Positions 8,454-18,102 of a DNA stretch of 52,877 bases are shown here, piece by piece; position 1 is the first letter of the stretch; every line of letters begins with the position of its first letter. The translations under genes and the position numbers were made by a program. This DNA comes from Plesiocystis pacifica SIR-1 (lineage in GTDB: Bacteria; Myxococcota_A; Polyangia; Nannocystales; Nannocystaceae), in the NCBI RefSeq assembly GCF_000170895.1, contig NZ_ABCS01000072.1, forward strand, positions 1-52,877, given 5' to 3'. The notes beneath the pieces were generated by a model. It was not told the origin of the DNA. It saw nothing but the letters and a program-made list of their open reading frames with translations, and ran no database searches.

Positions 8454-9347
8454 CTAGCCGGTGACGGCCACCGGCACGGGCGCAGAGGCGGCGAGCTCCG
8501 TGCTCACGCTCGCGCCGATCGCCCGCTGCAGCGGACCCAGACCCCGCGAGCCCGTGACCAGCACCGCCGGGTCGCGCTCGGCGACGAGCTGCAGCACGCC
8601 CTTGACCGGGTCGCCCGTGAACACGTGGTGCTCGGCGTCGCCCAGGCCCCGCGCTTCGGCCCAGCTCTGAAGCTTCGCGTCCGCGCCCGCGCGCACCTCC
8701 GCCTCGAGGCGCGCGCGGGTCTCCGGCGAGAGGTAGGAGACGCCCCACGAGAACGCGTCGGTGCCGTAGGCCAGGAGCAGGGGCCGAGACAGGCGCGCGC
8801 TCAGGGCCTTGGCCAGGTCGACGGCGGCCTCGCAGTGCTCGCTCAGGTCCGTGGCCAGGATGATCGGGCCCGCGCCGAGGCCCGGGTCGCCGGCGGACCT
8901 ATCTCCAAACTCGGGCGGCACGGTCACCAGCGGCACGGGCAAGCGACGCAGCACCCGGCGGGTCACCTCGCCCAGGCGCACGAGGGGATCGGCGCCGCGC
9001 TTGGCTCGACGCCCGATGACCAGCAGATCCAGCTTCAGCTGCTCCGCCGCCCCGCTCAGCCCATCCTCGATGGTCTGCGCCTCGACGACCTCGACCTGCT
9101 GGGCCGCCTCGGCGATGCCCGCCCCGCCGAGGAGTCGGGTGACGTTGCGCGCGACCTGCCCGCGGATGGTGGCGAGCTCACCCGTCTCGAGGACGGGCTC
9201 GAAGAAGTCCGGCGCGGGGATCACGTGGAGCCCGACGACGGTCCCGACCGCTCCCATCGCCGCGACGAAGCGCACCGCGCCGATGTGCTGCTCATCGAGC
9301 TCCACGCCCACACCCACGCGCATGTCCTGGTCCTTGGCCATGGCCAT
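8454..9347 (-). CDS. Universal stress protein, two tandem UspA domains
   Basis: 297 residues from the ATG at 9347 (a second in-frame ATG lies six bases later). Two UspA-like alpha/beta domains follow each other: residues about 10-140, beginning MRVGVGVELDEQHIGAVRF, and about 155-297, beginning PIILATDLSEHCEAAV. The second ends with VTGSRGLGPLQRAIGAS, close to the GxxGx9G(S/T) ATP-binding loop; the matching position in the first domain (VIGRRAKRG) is degenerate. Such cytoplasmic proteins help cells survive starvation and stress. The start of the next gene on the opposite strand is 202 bases away, so the two share a divergent promoter region. Confidence 0.85.
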   Translation of the reverse strand: MAMAKDQDMRVGVGVELDEQHIGAVRFVAAMGAVGTVVGLHVIPAPDFFEPVLETGELATIRGQVARNVTRLLGGAGIAEAAQQVEVVEAQTIEDGLSGAAEQLKLDLLVIGRRAKRGADPLVRLGEVTRRVLRRLPVPLVTVPPEFGDRSAGDPGLGAGPIILATDLSEHCEAAVDLAKALSARLSRPLLLAYGTDAFSWGVSYLSPETRARLEAEVRAGADAKLQSWAEARGLGDAEHHVFTGDPVKGVLQLVAERDPAVLVTGSRGLGPLQRAIGASVSTELAASAPVPVAVTG

Positions 9348-9549
9348 GGCCCGAGCATGGCCCGAGTTGGACCGAGTCGTCGACGGCAGAGACTGCGGGA
9401 CCCTCCAACGCGGCGCACGGACCGGACACGAGACACTGCGCTCGGGGCGCGCCAACGGAGCGCGGCTCGATGCCAGCTTTGGACCAGAATTGTCCACGCC
9501 AGCGACGAAATCTTCTGCCTCCGAACCCCCGCGGACTAGGTCATCGGCG

Positions 9550-10263
9550 ATGGTGATCGAAGACCAAAATACGATCCGCACTGCTCGACCCAAGCGCAAG
9601 GTCGCCCTCGCCGTCCTCGACGAGAGCACCGCGGCGCAGCTACGCAGCAACCTCGACGAGACCAGCGACCTCGAGATCGTGTGGAGCGGCACGGACGTCG
9701 AGGCCTTCCGAACAGAGGCTCCCAAGGCCCAGGTCGTCCTCGCCAACATCGAGCTCCTCGGCGAGACCCCCTCCGAAGGCATGAACGAGCTCGTCGATCG
9801 CACCGGCGCCGAGTTGGGCATCGCCCTCTACGCCTACGCCAAGCGCTCGACCCTCGACGAGATCTCCAGCCAGCGCATCCGCACCCTGCGCTCGCCCTTG
9901 AACCTGCCCATGCTGCGCTGCCAGATGATGGGCCTCATCGCCCGCAACCTGCTGCGCGCGCCGCCGCCCCCGACCGAGCCCGACATGAGCGCGGCCCCCA
10001 ACGTCGAGCCGCCCATCTACAGCAACGCCCAGCTCGGCAAGCTCCAGCAGATCTCCACGGCCGTCGACTGCGAGTGCCCCAACCACCTGGCGACCTTGCT
10101 GCAGAACCTCTCGGACTTCGAGAACTACTCGAAGAACTGCGAGAACAAGAACGACGAGGACGCCAAGATCCACCGCATGCTCTACGAGCACACCGCCCAG
10201 GCCCGGGCCCTGCTCGAGCGCGCCATGGGCCGGCTGATCGAGCACGAGCAGATCGAGCTTTGA
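9550..10263 (+). CDS. Receiver-like N-terminus with Cys-containing helical C-terminal domain, unknown function
   Basis: 237 residues from the ATG at 9550. The first 135 residues (KVALAVLDESTAAQLRSNL, later VVLANIELLGETPSEGMNEL) have the alternating beta/alpha pattern of a response-regulator receiver, but the phospho-acceptor Asp position is not obvious (VLANIELLG), suggesting a pseudo-receiver. A Pro-rich hinge (APPPPTEPD) leads to a helical domain with DCECPNHLATLLQNLSDFE and NCENKNDEDAKIH, containing three conserved-looking cysteines. I have the impression that a similar CxCPNHL module occurs at the end of some MerR-type regulators, but cannot verify it. Transcribed away from the stress protein gene. 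No enzymatic role is evident. Confidence 0.65.
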   Translation: MVIEDQNTIRTARPKRKVALAVLDESTAAQLRSNLDETSDLEIVWSGTDVEAFRTEAPKAQVVLANIELLGETPSEGMNELVDRTGAELGIALYAYAKRSTLDEISSQRIRTLRSPLNLPMLRCQMMGLIARNLLRAPPPPTEPDMSAAPNVEPPIYSNAQLGKLQQISTAVDCECPNHLATLLQNLSDFENYSKNCENKNDEDAKIHRMLYEHTAQARALLERAMGRLIEHEQIEL

Positions 10264-10394
10264 GCGGCGGGCCGGCGCTCCAGCTAGGCCAATCCTAGCG
10301 CGAGCCTGCGCCCAGCTCCATGAGATCGCGCTGCTGACCACAGGTCGCAAAGCGCTGGACGCCGGAGCCATCCGCCCTACGCTCCGGGCGCCTC

Positions 10395-11627
10395 ATGACC
10401 GACACCACCTCCCGCGTGCTGGCTCAGCTGCTCGACGACCCCGCGCGGGTCCAGACCCTCCGTGCCCTCCCGCCCCCGCGCTTCGGCGCGCTGGTCCGCG
10501 AGCTCGGCCTCGAGGACGCCGGCGAGCTCATGGCCCTCGCTACCTCGTCCCAGACCCTCGCGGTCCTCGACGAGCAGCTGTGGACCGACGGCGCCGGCTC
10601 GCCTGAGGAGCAGCTCGAGCCCGAGCGCTTCGCCCTGTGGCTCGACGTGCTGCTGCAAGGCGGCGATGGCCTGACCGCTCGACGCTTGCTGGAGCTCCCC
10701 GAGGCGCTGCTGATCGCCGGCCTGTGCGGCCAGCTCTTCGTGCTCGACGTCGACGCCCTCGGACACTCGATGGCCGGGGCCTCGTGGCGGGACGCCGAGC
10801 TCGCCGAGCGCATCCTCGACGCCTGCCTCTACCTCGAGCTCGACGGCTACACCCTCGTGGCCAAGCGCGGCCTGGGCTGGGACCCGACCGTCGCCGCGCT
10901 CTTGGCCCTGGACCGGGTCGACCACGAGCGCACCGCCCGCGTGCTCGGCTGCTGCCACGCGATCACGCTGCAGGCCCTCGAGGGCGAGGAGGACGGTCTC
11001 CAGACGATCCTGAGCGCGCAGGAGACCGTCGAGGCGGACGCGCTGGCCGACCGCAACGACCGCCGCGCGGCCCAGGGCTTCGTCGCGTCGGCGGACGCGA
11101 AGGCCTTCTTGAAGCTGGCCGAGCAGACCCCCCTCGACCCCGAGGCCTGGGCCGCGTCGCTCCAGGAAGATCCGATCACCCGCGCCTGCGTCCGCGAGCA
11201 GCTCGCGGCCGCAGAGCCTTCCCCCGCCACCGCCCCGACCCCCGCGCCGGCATGGCTCGACGCGCTCGAGCCCATCGGCGAGCCCGCGCCCAACCGAGCG
11301 CTCCCCGAAGGCGCATCTTGCCCCGTCGAGACTGCGGCCGTGACGCGCCTGCGAGCTGCCCTCCAGGCGCTGCAGCGCCACGATCCCGATCGCCACACCC
11401 ACCAGCTGGTCCGCCTGGCCTTCCTCGCCAACGTGCTGATGACCGCCGGTCGTCGAGACGGCGACGCCCACGAGCCCCTCTCGGCCAGCCGCGAAGCCCT
11501 CCAGATCACGGCCGAGGGCCTCGACCGCTACCGCGCAGAGAGAGCAAGACAGGGCGACCCGTGGGCCCCGCTCGAGCGCGTCGGCGTCGACGGCCTGTTT
11601 CGGCTCGGCTGGCGATCCCGCCCGTGA
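10395..11627 (+). CDS. DUF6178 family protein
   Basis: 410 residues from ATG. The N-terminus (VLAQLLDDPARVQTLRALPPPRFGALV, then ELGLEDAGELMALATSSQ and VLDEQLWTD) matches the repeated helical pattern of DUF6178, found mainly in Deltaproteobacteria and Myxococcota. The middle contains short acidic helices and YLELDGYTLVAKRGLGWDP near residue 150. A Pro/Ala-rich linker around 275-290 (EPSPATAPTPAPA) is followed by a C-terminal helical segment ending GVDGLFRLGWRS, where relatives also end. No signal peptide or membrane segment is seen, so it is probably cytoplasmic. The role of the family is unknown. The helicase gene begins 64 bases downstream on the same strand. Confidence 0.75.
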   Translation: MTDTTSRVLAQLLDDPARVQTLRALPPPRFGALVRELGLEDAGELMALATSSQTLAVLDEQLWTDGAGSPEEQLEPERFALWLDVLLQGGDGLTARRLLELPEALLIAGLCGQLFVLDVDALGHSMAGASWRDAELAERILDACLYLELDGYTLVAKRGLGWDPTVAALLALDRVDHERTARVLGCCHAITLQALEGEEDGLQTILSAQETVEADALADRNDRRAAQGFVASADAKAFLKLAEQTPLDPEAWAASLQEDPITRACVREQLAAAEPSPATAPTPAPAWLDALEPIGEPAPNRALPEGASCPVETAAVTRLRAALQALQRHDPDRHTHQLVRLAFLANVLMTAGRRDGDAHEPLSASREALQITAEGLDRYRAERARQGDPWAPLERVGVDGLFRLGWRSRP

Positions 11628-11691
11628 TCGCAGCCGCGAGGGCTGTGTTCGGGGCTGGGGCGTCGATTGGTGTTCGCCGCGGGGATCGTCG

Positions 11692-14322
11692 ATGATGCCC
11701 GCGATGGCGAGCATGCTCATCGACGGCGTCCCCCTCCCCAGCGAAGGCGCCGCAGGCCGGCTCAGCGACGATCAGATGCTCGAGCGCTTCCTCGAGTGGA
11801 CGATGGAGCAGGGCTTCGAGCTCTACGACCACCAAGAGGAGGCGGTGCTCGAGATCATGGCCGGGCGCCACGTCATCCTCAACACGCCGACGGGCTCGGG
11901 CAAGTCGCTGGTCGCCCTGGCCATGCACTTTCGGGCGCTCGCGCAGGGCAAGCGGGCCTACTACACCTGCCCCATCAAGGCGCTGGTCTCGGAGAAGTTC
12001 TTCGACCTGTGCCGGGTGCTCGGGCCCGAGCGGGTGGGCATGCTGACCGGCGACGCGGCCCTCAACCACGACGCGCCGATCATCTGCTGCACGGCGGAGG
12101 TCCTCGCCAACCTCGCCCTGCGCGAGGGCGACCAGGCCAAGGTCGACTACGCGATCGTCGACGAGTTCCACTACTTCGCCGACCGCGACCGGGGCATCGC
12201 CTGGCAGATCCCGCTGCTGACCCTGCCCCAGACCACCTTCATGCTGATGTCGGCGACCCTGGGCGACACCGACCCCTTCGAAAAGGAGCTGCACCAGCGC
12301 TCGGGTCGGGAGGTCTCGGTGGTCCGCTCGGACCAGCGCCCGGTGCCCCTGGAGTTCAGCTACTCCGAGACGCCGATCCACGAGACCATCGAAGAAATCG
12401 TCGAGGGCCAGCGCTCGCCGGTCTACGTCGTCAACTTCACCCAGCGCGAGGCCGCCGAGCTCGCCCAGGCGCTGACCTCCATCAAGCTCATCGACCGTGA
12501 CCGGCGGCAAAAGATCCTCGACGCGATCCGCGGGGTCCGCTTCGACTCGGTCTACGGCAAGGACATCCAGCGCTTCATCAAGGCCGGCGTCGGCCTGCAC
12601 CACGCCGGCTTGCTGCCCAAGTACCGCCTGCTCATCGAGCGCCTGGCCCAAGAGGGGCTGCTCGAGGTCATCTGCGGCACGGACACCCTCGGCGTCGGCG
12701 TGAACGTGCCGATCCGCACGGTGCTGTTCTCCAAGCTGTGCAAGTACGACGGCGAGAGCACCAAGATCCTCGCCGTCCGCGACTTCAAGCAGATCGCCGG
12801 CCGGGCCGGGCGCAAGGGCTACGACGACCGCGGCTGGGTCCTCGCCCAGGCCCCCGCCCACGTGATCGAGAACATGAAGCTCGAGGCCAAGGCCCGGGGC
12901 GCGGCCAAGCCGGGCAAGAAGCCCAAGAAGTTCGTGCGCAAAAAGCCCCCCGAGCGCGGCTACGTGCACTGGGACCAAAAGACCTTCGAGAAGCTCGAGG
13001 GCGGGCAGCCGGCGACCCTGCGCGCGGCCTTCCGCGTCGACCACGGGATGATGCTCAACATGCTGCAGCGCCCGAGCGCCCAGGCGCGGCCCGACGGCGG
13101 CTACGCGGACCTGCTCGCGCTCATCGAGGAGTCCGGCGAGCGGGCGGTGATCGTCCGCAAGCTCAAGCGCGAGGCGGCCCAGCTGTTCCGGGCCCTGCGC
13201 GGGGCGGGCATCGTGACGCTCGTGCCCCGCGACCCGGCCAACCCGGGCAACCCGGCCAAGGGCGCGCGGGTCCAGATCGCCGACAGCCTCCAGCGCGACT
13301 TCTCGCTGCTCCAGACCCTGGGCCTGTACCTCGTCGAGACCCTCGAAAAGCTGCCCAGCCCCGAGGAGGACGAGCTCCACCCCCTGCACGTGATCAGCCT
13401 GGCCGAGGCCATCCTCGAGAACCCGCGGGTGATCTTGATGATGCAGGAGAAGAAGGCCCGGTCCGAGAAGGTCGCGGCGCTCAAGGCCGAGGGCGTCGAG
13501 TACGAGCAGCGCATGGAGGCCCTCGAGCAGGTCAGCTACCCCAAGCCCGACGCCGACTTCATCTACGACACCTTCAACGCCTTTTGCCGCGAGCACCCCT
13601 GGGTCGGCGGGGAGAACATCCGGCCCAAGTCGATCGTCCGCGACATGTACGAGCGCTGGGCGACCTTCAACGACTACGTCAAGCTCTACGGCCTGTCGCG
13701 CAGCGAGGGCGTGCTGCTGCGCCACCTCCACCAGACCTACAAGGTCCTGGCTCAGACCGTGCCCGAGGCCCACAAGACGCCGGCGGTCGTCGACGCCATC
13801 GCGTGGCTGCGGGCGACCATCGAGCGCGTGGACTCGAGCCTGGTCCAGGAGTGGGAGCGCATGCTCAGCGGCGCCCCGGACCTCGACGAGGAGATCCAAG
13901 AGAAGCTCGAGGCCATGCGCCCGGAGCCCTCGGACATCTCCCTCGACGCCAAGGAGTTCCGCGCGCGGATCCGGGCCGAGCTGCACCAGCTGGTCCACGC
14001 GCTCAGCCGCAAGGACTGGGACGAGGCCCTCGCGTCGATCCGGGCCATGCCCGACGAGGCCGGCGAGGACTGGACCGAGGCCCGGCTCGAGGCCGCCCTG
14101 GGCCCCTACTACGAACAATACCCGAGCCTCGAGTTTGGGCCGCGGGCGCGGCAGACCGACAAGACCCTGATCACCGAGGCCGAGGATCACCTGTGGACGG
14201 TGCGGCAGACCCTCGTCGACCCCGAGGACGAGGGCTTTTGGTACATCGAGGGGGAGGTCGATCTGCGCGAGGATCGGTCCCCCGAGGGGCCGCTGGTCCG
14301 AGTGCTGCGCGTGGCCAGCTGA
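11692..14322 (+). CDS. Ski2-like DEAD/DEAH helicase with DUF3516
   Basis: 876 residues; ATGs at 11692, 11695, 11704 and 11713 are all possible starts. Superfamily 2 helicase motifs are in order: Q-like YDHQEEAVLEI (45-55), Walker A NTPTGSGKS (64-72), motif II DEFH (157-160), motif III SAT (187-189), then GTDTLGVGVNVP (329-340) and motif VI QIAGRAGRKG (367-376). The C-terminal half, from about residue 500, is the DUF3516 domain found in actinobacterial and myxobacterial helicases of this type. A Lys-rich insertion lies at 395-420 (KPGKKPKKFVRKK). It should unwind nucleic acid using ATP; RNA processing, as for Ski2, or DNA repair are both possible. DEFH rather than DEVH is usual for this subgroup. 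Confidence 0.9.
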   Translation: MMPAMASMLIDGVPLPSEGAAGRLSDDQMLERFLEWTMEQGFELYDHQEEAVLEIMAGRHVILNTPTGSGKSLVALAMHFRALAQGKRAYYTCPIKALVSEKFFDLCRVLGPERVGMLTGDAALNHDAPIICCTAEVLANLALREGDQAKVDYAIVDEFHYFADRDRGIAWQIPLLTLPQTTFMLMSATLGDTDPFEKELHQRSGREVSVVRSDQRPVPLEFSYSETPIHETIEEIVEGQRSPVYVVNFTQREAAELAQALTSIKLIDRDRRQKILDAIRGVRFDSVYGKDIQRFIKAGVGLHHAGLLPKYRLLIERLAQEGLLEVICGTDTLGVGVNVPIRTVLFSKLCKYDGESTKILAVRDFKQIAGRAGRKGYDDRGWVLAQAPAHVIENMKLEAKARGAAKPGKKPKKFVRKKPPERGYVHWDQKTFEKLEGGQPATLRAAFRVDHGMMLNMLQRPSAQARPDGGYADLLALIEESGERAVIVRKLKREAAQLFRALRGAGIVTLVPRDPANPGNPAKGARVQIADSLQRDFSLLQTLGLYLVETLEKLPSPEEDELHPLHVISLAEAILENPRVILMMQEKKARSEKVAALKAEGVEYEQRMEALEQVSYPKPDADFIYDTFNAFCREHPWVGGENIRPKSIVRDMYERWATFNDYVKLYGLSRSEGVLLRHLHQTYKVLAQTVPEAHKTPAVVDAIAWLRATIERVDSSLVQEWERMLSGAPDLDEEIQEKLEAMRPEPSDISLDAKEFRARIRAELHQLVHALSRKDWDEALASIRAMPDEAGEDWTEARLEAALGPYYEQYPSLEFGPRARQTDKTLITEAEDHLWTVRQTLVDPEDEGFWYIEGEVDLREDRSPEGPLVRVLRVAS

Positions 14323-14362
14323 CGCTTGCGGAGCATCGCCACGGCGACCTAGCCTGGGGCCC

Positions 14363-16630
14363 GTGAGTGACGGACCCGTCGAGCTCGAGATCCCGCTCGC
14401 GGGCGCCACCGAAGATCACGACGCGCGCCGGCAAGTCCTCGGCATGCACCGGGGGCGGCGCTGGGCCCTGAGCGTGCTGATCGTGATCCTGGGCTGGGTG
14501 GGCCTCAACCGGGGGGCGAAGTGGCAGCTCGAGCGCGCCCAGGAGCGCTTGAACGCGTGCGACCGCGAGTGGAAGCGGCAGTGCGAGCGCGCCGTGCCGC
14601 GCCTGGCCCGGGTGATGCCGCGGACCGCCAACGAGTCCACCGACCTGCACGAGACCTTCGTCTACGCCAAGCGCCGCTGGGCCCTGCGCGAGGCCGTGGC
14701 CGGCGAGTTCGACCCGGAGTTCCGGGACATCCACGCCCAGGAGCTGCTGGCGATGAGCGTGGGCTACACCCCGGGCGTCGAGCGCTACGGGCCGCCGACG
14801 GAGCTGCTGCTGCGCTACGGCGCCATCGACCACGCCGTCATGCACGCGCTCAACCGCGGCGACGCGGGCTACTTCGCCCCGGACGCGCCCATCGACGAGC
14901 TGCGCGGGGCGGTCCTGGTCCAAGGCAGGCGCTTCACCATCGAGCGGGTCATGGACACCCGCGACCCCACCACGGAGGAGGACGTCGACGATGTCCTGCG
15001 CCGGGCGGTGTGGCGCTGCCTCTACGACAAGGCCCCTCGGGGCGTGGACATGCTGCGCCGGAAGGCGGAGGACGCCGACTCCCCCCTCGACCAGCGCCGG
15101 CTGGCGATCGCGGCCACGGCCTGCTCGCGCCGGGGCGCCGCCGAGGGCCTCATCGAAGACGGCGCGCCCGACCCGGTGCTGCACGGCTGGCTGCTCGCCC
15201 GCGCCGCGGCCCAGGGCGAGGTCGATGCGTGGTGGGCCTACGTGAGCCACCCGCAGCTGAGCAACAACCGCCCGCTCCTGGCCCAGGCCCTGAACCAGCC
15301 CGAGGTCGACGAGGACGCCCTGCGCCGCTGGTTCCTCGATCACGGCAGCCGCAGCTACAGCCTCGACGTGGGCCGCGCGGCCCGGGGCGCGTGGTCCTTC
15401 GGGGGCTCCGGGCCGGGGGCTCGCGACATGCTCTACGGGCCCAAGGCGATGCTCGGCGCGGCCACGGACCTGGTCGCGCGGGCCGAGGTCCTGAAGCTCG
15501 AGGCCCAGGATCCCAAGCTCGCCAAGCGAGAGCCCGAGCTCGTCGACGAGCACCTCGAGGTCTCGGCGTGGATGCGCCAGGAGGCCGCGCTGATGGCCGC
15601 CGAGGCCACCGTCGAGCTCACCCGCCGCGGGGAGTACGAGGACGCCATGCGCGGGGCGAAGTTCGTGAGCGAGCAGCTGCCCCCGAGGCTCGCGTGGCTC
15701 GGCCCGGGCCTGCGCCTGCTCGCGGCCTCGACCCTCGACCCGTTGTTGCGCAAACCGGTCATGGTCGAGATCGCCGCCGACGCCCGAGCCCTCGACGCCC
15801 CCAGCGAAGCCGCGGTCGCGCCTGCCGTGTTTCGGCCGAGCCTGCGCGAGGTGGAGATCCAGGCCCTCGCCCTCGCCGGGCAGACCCGCGCGGCCTACGA
15901 GCGCGCCCGGACCCTCCAGCTCGAGCTCAGCGACGTCGACGACGAGCTGCTCCCGGAGCATCGCAAGGTCGTGCAGCTGTGGATCGACGTCCTCGCCCTC
16001 GAGCTCGGCGAGCCCATCGACCTCGAGCGCGAGGACGGCACCGTCAGCCTGCTCCGGCCGATCGACACGCCCAGCGGGCTGCCCTCGACCAACGAGATCT
16101 TCTCGAGCACCACCCACCCCGAGCTGGCCATGCGCGTGCTCGCGGCCTCGTCCCACCGCGACCCGATCCACGACGGGGTCCCCCCCGCCGTCGCGCCTCC
16201 AGCTGCAAAAGCGAGCGACACGGGAGACACGGGGGGCTCGGACGAGTCGGGCACGGGCGGGACGGACACCGACTCTGGCGAGACCGACTCCGACTCCGGC
16301 GAGACCGACTCCGACTCCGGCGAGACCGACTCCGACTCGACCGACGCGAGCGGCGGCGACTCGGACACGGGCGCCGAAGCTCCCGCTCCCGCCCCCGAGA
16401 CCCCCGCCCCCGAGCCCAGGCCCTGGGTCGACATGTGGCTCGACTGCTTCATCAGCTACCAACTCCGCACGCCCGACCGCACCCTGCTCCGCGCCCGGGC
16501 CGAGACCGCCCGCTGGGCCCAGGACGAGGAGGCCGAGGACGCGTGGATCGAGCGCGAGCGCACCCTCCTCGACCTCGCCGCCCACCTCGGCGAGGACGGC
16601 TGGCTGCTGCTCGAGCTCACCGGGGTCTAA
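14363..16630 (+). CDS. Single-pass membrane protein with acidic Ser/Asp-rich linker, unknown function
   Basis: 755 residues from a GTG, 40 bases after the helicase. One transmembrane helix lies at about 34-48 (WALSVLIVILGWVGL) after a short charged N-terminus, so most of the chain should be outside the inner membrane. Residues 50-600 are mainly Ala/Leu/Arg/Glu-rich helices with a tetratricopeptide-like feel (for example ALAGQTRAAYERARTLQLEL near 515) but no clear repeat register. Residues about 615-670 are a low-complexity stretch built on TDSDSGE units, then Pro-rich APAPAPETPAPEP, then a final helical segment with WLDCFISYQL. I do not recognise the family. The stretch of repeated Asp/Ser codons may be prone to length change. 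Confidence 0.7.
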   Translation: MSDGPVELEIPLAGATEDHDARRQVLGMHRGRRWALSVLIVILGWVGLNRGAKWQLERAQERLNACDREWKRQCERAVPRLARVMPRTANESTDLHETFVYAKRRWALREAVAGEFDPEFRDIHAQELLAMSVGYTPGVERYGPPTELLLRYGAIDHAVMHALNRGDAGYFAPDAPIDELRGAVLVQGRRFTIERVMDTRDPTTEEDVDDVLRRAVWRCLYDKAPRGVDMLRRKAEDADSPLDQRRLAIAATACSRRGAAEGLIEDGAPDPVLHGWLLARAAAQGEVDAWWAYVSHPQLSNNRPLLAQALNQPEVDEDALRRWFLDHGSRSYSLDVGRAARGAWSFGGSGPGARDMLYGPKAMLGAATDLVARAEVLKLEAQDPKLAKREPELVDEHLEVSAWMRQEAALMAAEATVELTRRGEYEDAMRGAKFVSEQLPPRLAWLGPGLRLLAASTLDPLLRKPVMVEIAADARALDAPSEAAVAPAVFRPSLREVEIQALALAGQTRAAYERARTLQLELSDVDDELLPEHRKVVQLWIDVLALELGEPIDLEREDGTVSLLRPIDTPSGLPSTNEIFSSTTHPELAMRVLAASSHRDPIHDGVPPAVAPPAAKASDTGDTGGSDESGTGGTDTDSGETDSDSGETDSDSGETDSDSTDASGGDSDTGAEAPAPAPETPAPEPRPWVDMWLDCFISYQLRTPDRTLLRARAETARWAQDEEAEDAWIERERTLLDLAAHLGEDGWLLLELTGV

Positions 16631-16648
16631 CGGGCTGCAGGCAGCTTG

Positions 16649-17854
16649 CTAGCGCGCCTGAAAGCGGAAGGTCAGGTCGCCCCAGGGGCTGGGTACGCAG
16701 CTCTCGAGCCAGCCGTCGCCGTCGACCTGCACCGGCAGCTCGACGGCCTCCCGGGTCACGCCGATGAGCTCCGCGTCGGGCCCCGAGCGCGCCTCGAACA
16801 AGGGCGTGGCTTTCGCCACGAGCATGCGGGTGACCCCTGGCGCGCGGTTGCTGGCGCAGCTCGAGTTGGGCGCGGACTCGGCCGGCGCCCGGACGACGCG
16901 GGTATTGCTGCCCAAGAGCGCCGAGCGAGGGACCCAGCCGCGCACGGTGACGCCCTTGCAGCGCAGCTCCACGGCCTGGCGGGCGAACTTCTTGGGTCGC
17001 TTGCCCTTGTCCGCGCTCGCGGGCGCAGGTGCCTCGATCACGCGCACGCGGTGACCAAAGCGGACGCCGTCCTTGGAGTCGTCGAGGACCAAAAGGGGCT
17101 CCCGGGCTTTGACGTCGGGATAGATCCCGGTCCCCGGGGCCAGGTGGAATTCGTCCGCGGCCAGCTCGCCGCCCTCGCTGTCGTCGGGCGGCCCGGCGGG
17201 GCCTGGCTCGTAGAGGGCGCCGAAGTCCTGGCGATCGATGGCCAGGTCGAGGTCAAAGCCGCAGCTGCGGTCGGACCAGCGCACGAGCAGCTCGTCGCCG
17301 TCGCCGTCGACGGGGCTCACGGGCAACCCAGCGGCGAGGGTCAACCAGGGCGTGGGCGCGAGCTCGCGGCGCAGGCCCATGACCAGGTCGCCGGTGCTCG
17401 GCGTGGCCACGAGGCGAAGGGCCGCCCACGCACCCACGGCGCCGCCGCCCCCCTCGCCGCTGTCGAGCAGGCGCTCGAGGGGCAAGAGGATCCGCGGGCC
17501 CTGCTCGTCGACGACCACGACGTCGACGGGCCGCGCGAGCTCGCGCTCGATCGAGCTCGAGACCGTGCGCGGCCGGCCGGCGAAGGTCGGGCCGTCGCTC
17601 GTCCAGCGCAGCGATCCCATGCGCCACACCCGGGCCCGCCAGCGGTGAAAGTCGCCGGGGTCCTCGGACAGCAAGGTCGCGAGCAGAGCCTCGTCGTCCT
17701 CGTCGAGGCTGGGTCCGGCGCGCTCGGGCGCGGGCGTGGGCGCGGCGGTGGGCTCGGATCCGCCGTGACACGCGCAGAGCGTCGCAAACACCAGGGTGCT
17801 CACCGCTCGTGCCCAGATCTGCCCAGCGAAGCCCCCAGCTTGGTCTCCGGCCAT
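16649..17854 (-). CDS. Putative lipoprotein, unknown function
   Basis: 401 residues from ATG at 17854. The N-terminus has a hydrophobic core (AVSTLVFATLCAC, about 17-29) ending in a lipobox-like L-C-A-C, followed by a Pro/Ala-rich linker (PTAAPTPAPERAGP). The rest is probably beta-rich, with several paired-looking cysteines (RSCGFDL, LRCKGVTVRGW, SSCASN, ESCVPSP). The part with VTVRGWVPRSALLG and the final 60 residues (ATPLFEARSGPDAELIGV) resemble SH3-type folds that follow a wall-binding or scaffold role, but this is only a resemblance. It converges with the preceding membrane-protein gene, with 18 bases between stops. No catalytic motif was found. Confidence 0.65.
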   Translation of the reverse strand: MAGDQAGGFAGQIWARAVSTLVFATLCACHGGSEPTAAPTPAPERAGPSLDEDDEALLATLLSEDPGDFHRWRARVWRMGSLRWTSDGPTFAGRPRTVSSSIERELARPVDVVVVDEQGPRILLPLERLLDSGEGGGGAVGAWAALRLVATPSTGDLVMGLRRELAPTPWLTLAAGLPVSPVDGDGDELLVRWSDRSCGFDLDLAIDRQDFGALYEPGPAGPPDDSEGGELAADEFHLAPGTGIYPDVKAREPLLVLDDSKDGVRFGHRVRVIEAPAPASADKGKRPKKFARQAVELRCKGVTVRGWVPRSALLGSNTRVVRAPAESAPNSSCASNRAPGVTRMLVAKATPLFEARSGPDAELIGVTREAVELPVQVDGDGWLESCVPSPWGDLTFRFQAR

Positions 17855-18102
17855 GGTGAAATTCCCCTACCACGCGGATCGCGGAGTCCCCAAAATGCCG
17901 GCGGATCAAAGGTGAAGGGTCGTCAATGCGGGCTTGCTACACGTTTTGGAATGCTCGGATTCGATCGCGAAACACCGCGATTAAGCTCGCTCCACGCCGA
18001 CCCCAGATCTCCTGGGAACGTCGATCTCGTGCGTTTCGTGCCAAGGACCGCGTGGCTTTTTCCTTGACGCTCCGCCCATTCAAAGCGAACCTAGGCCTCG
18101 CC

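Noticed and set aside
11506..14409. Minus-strand open frame of 967 codons opposite the helicase
   Set aside because: It lacks motifs and coding bias; the helicase on the plus strand is certain.
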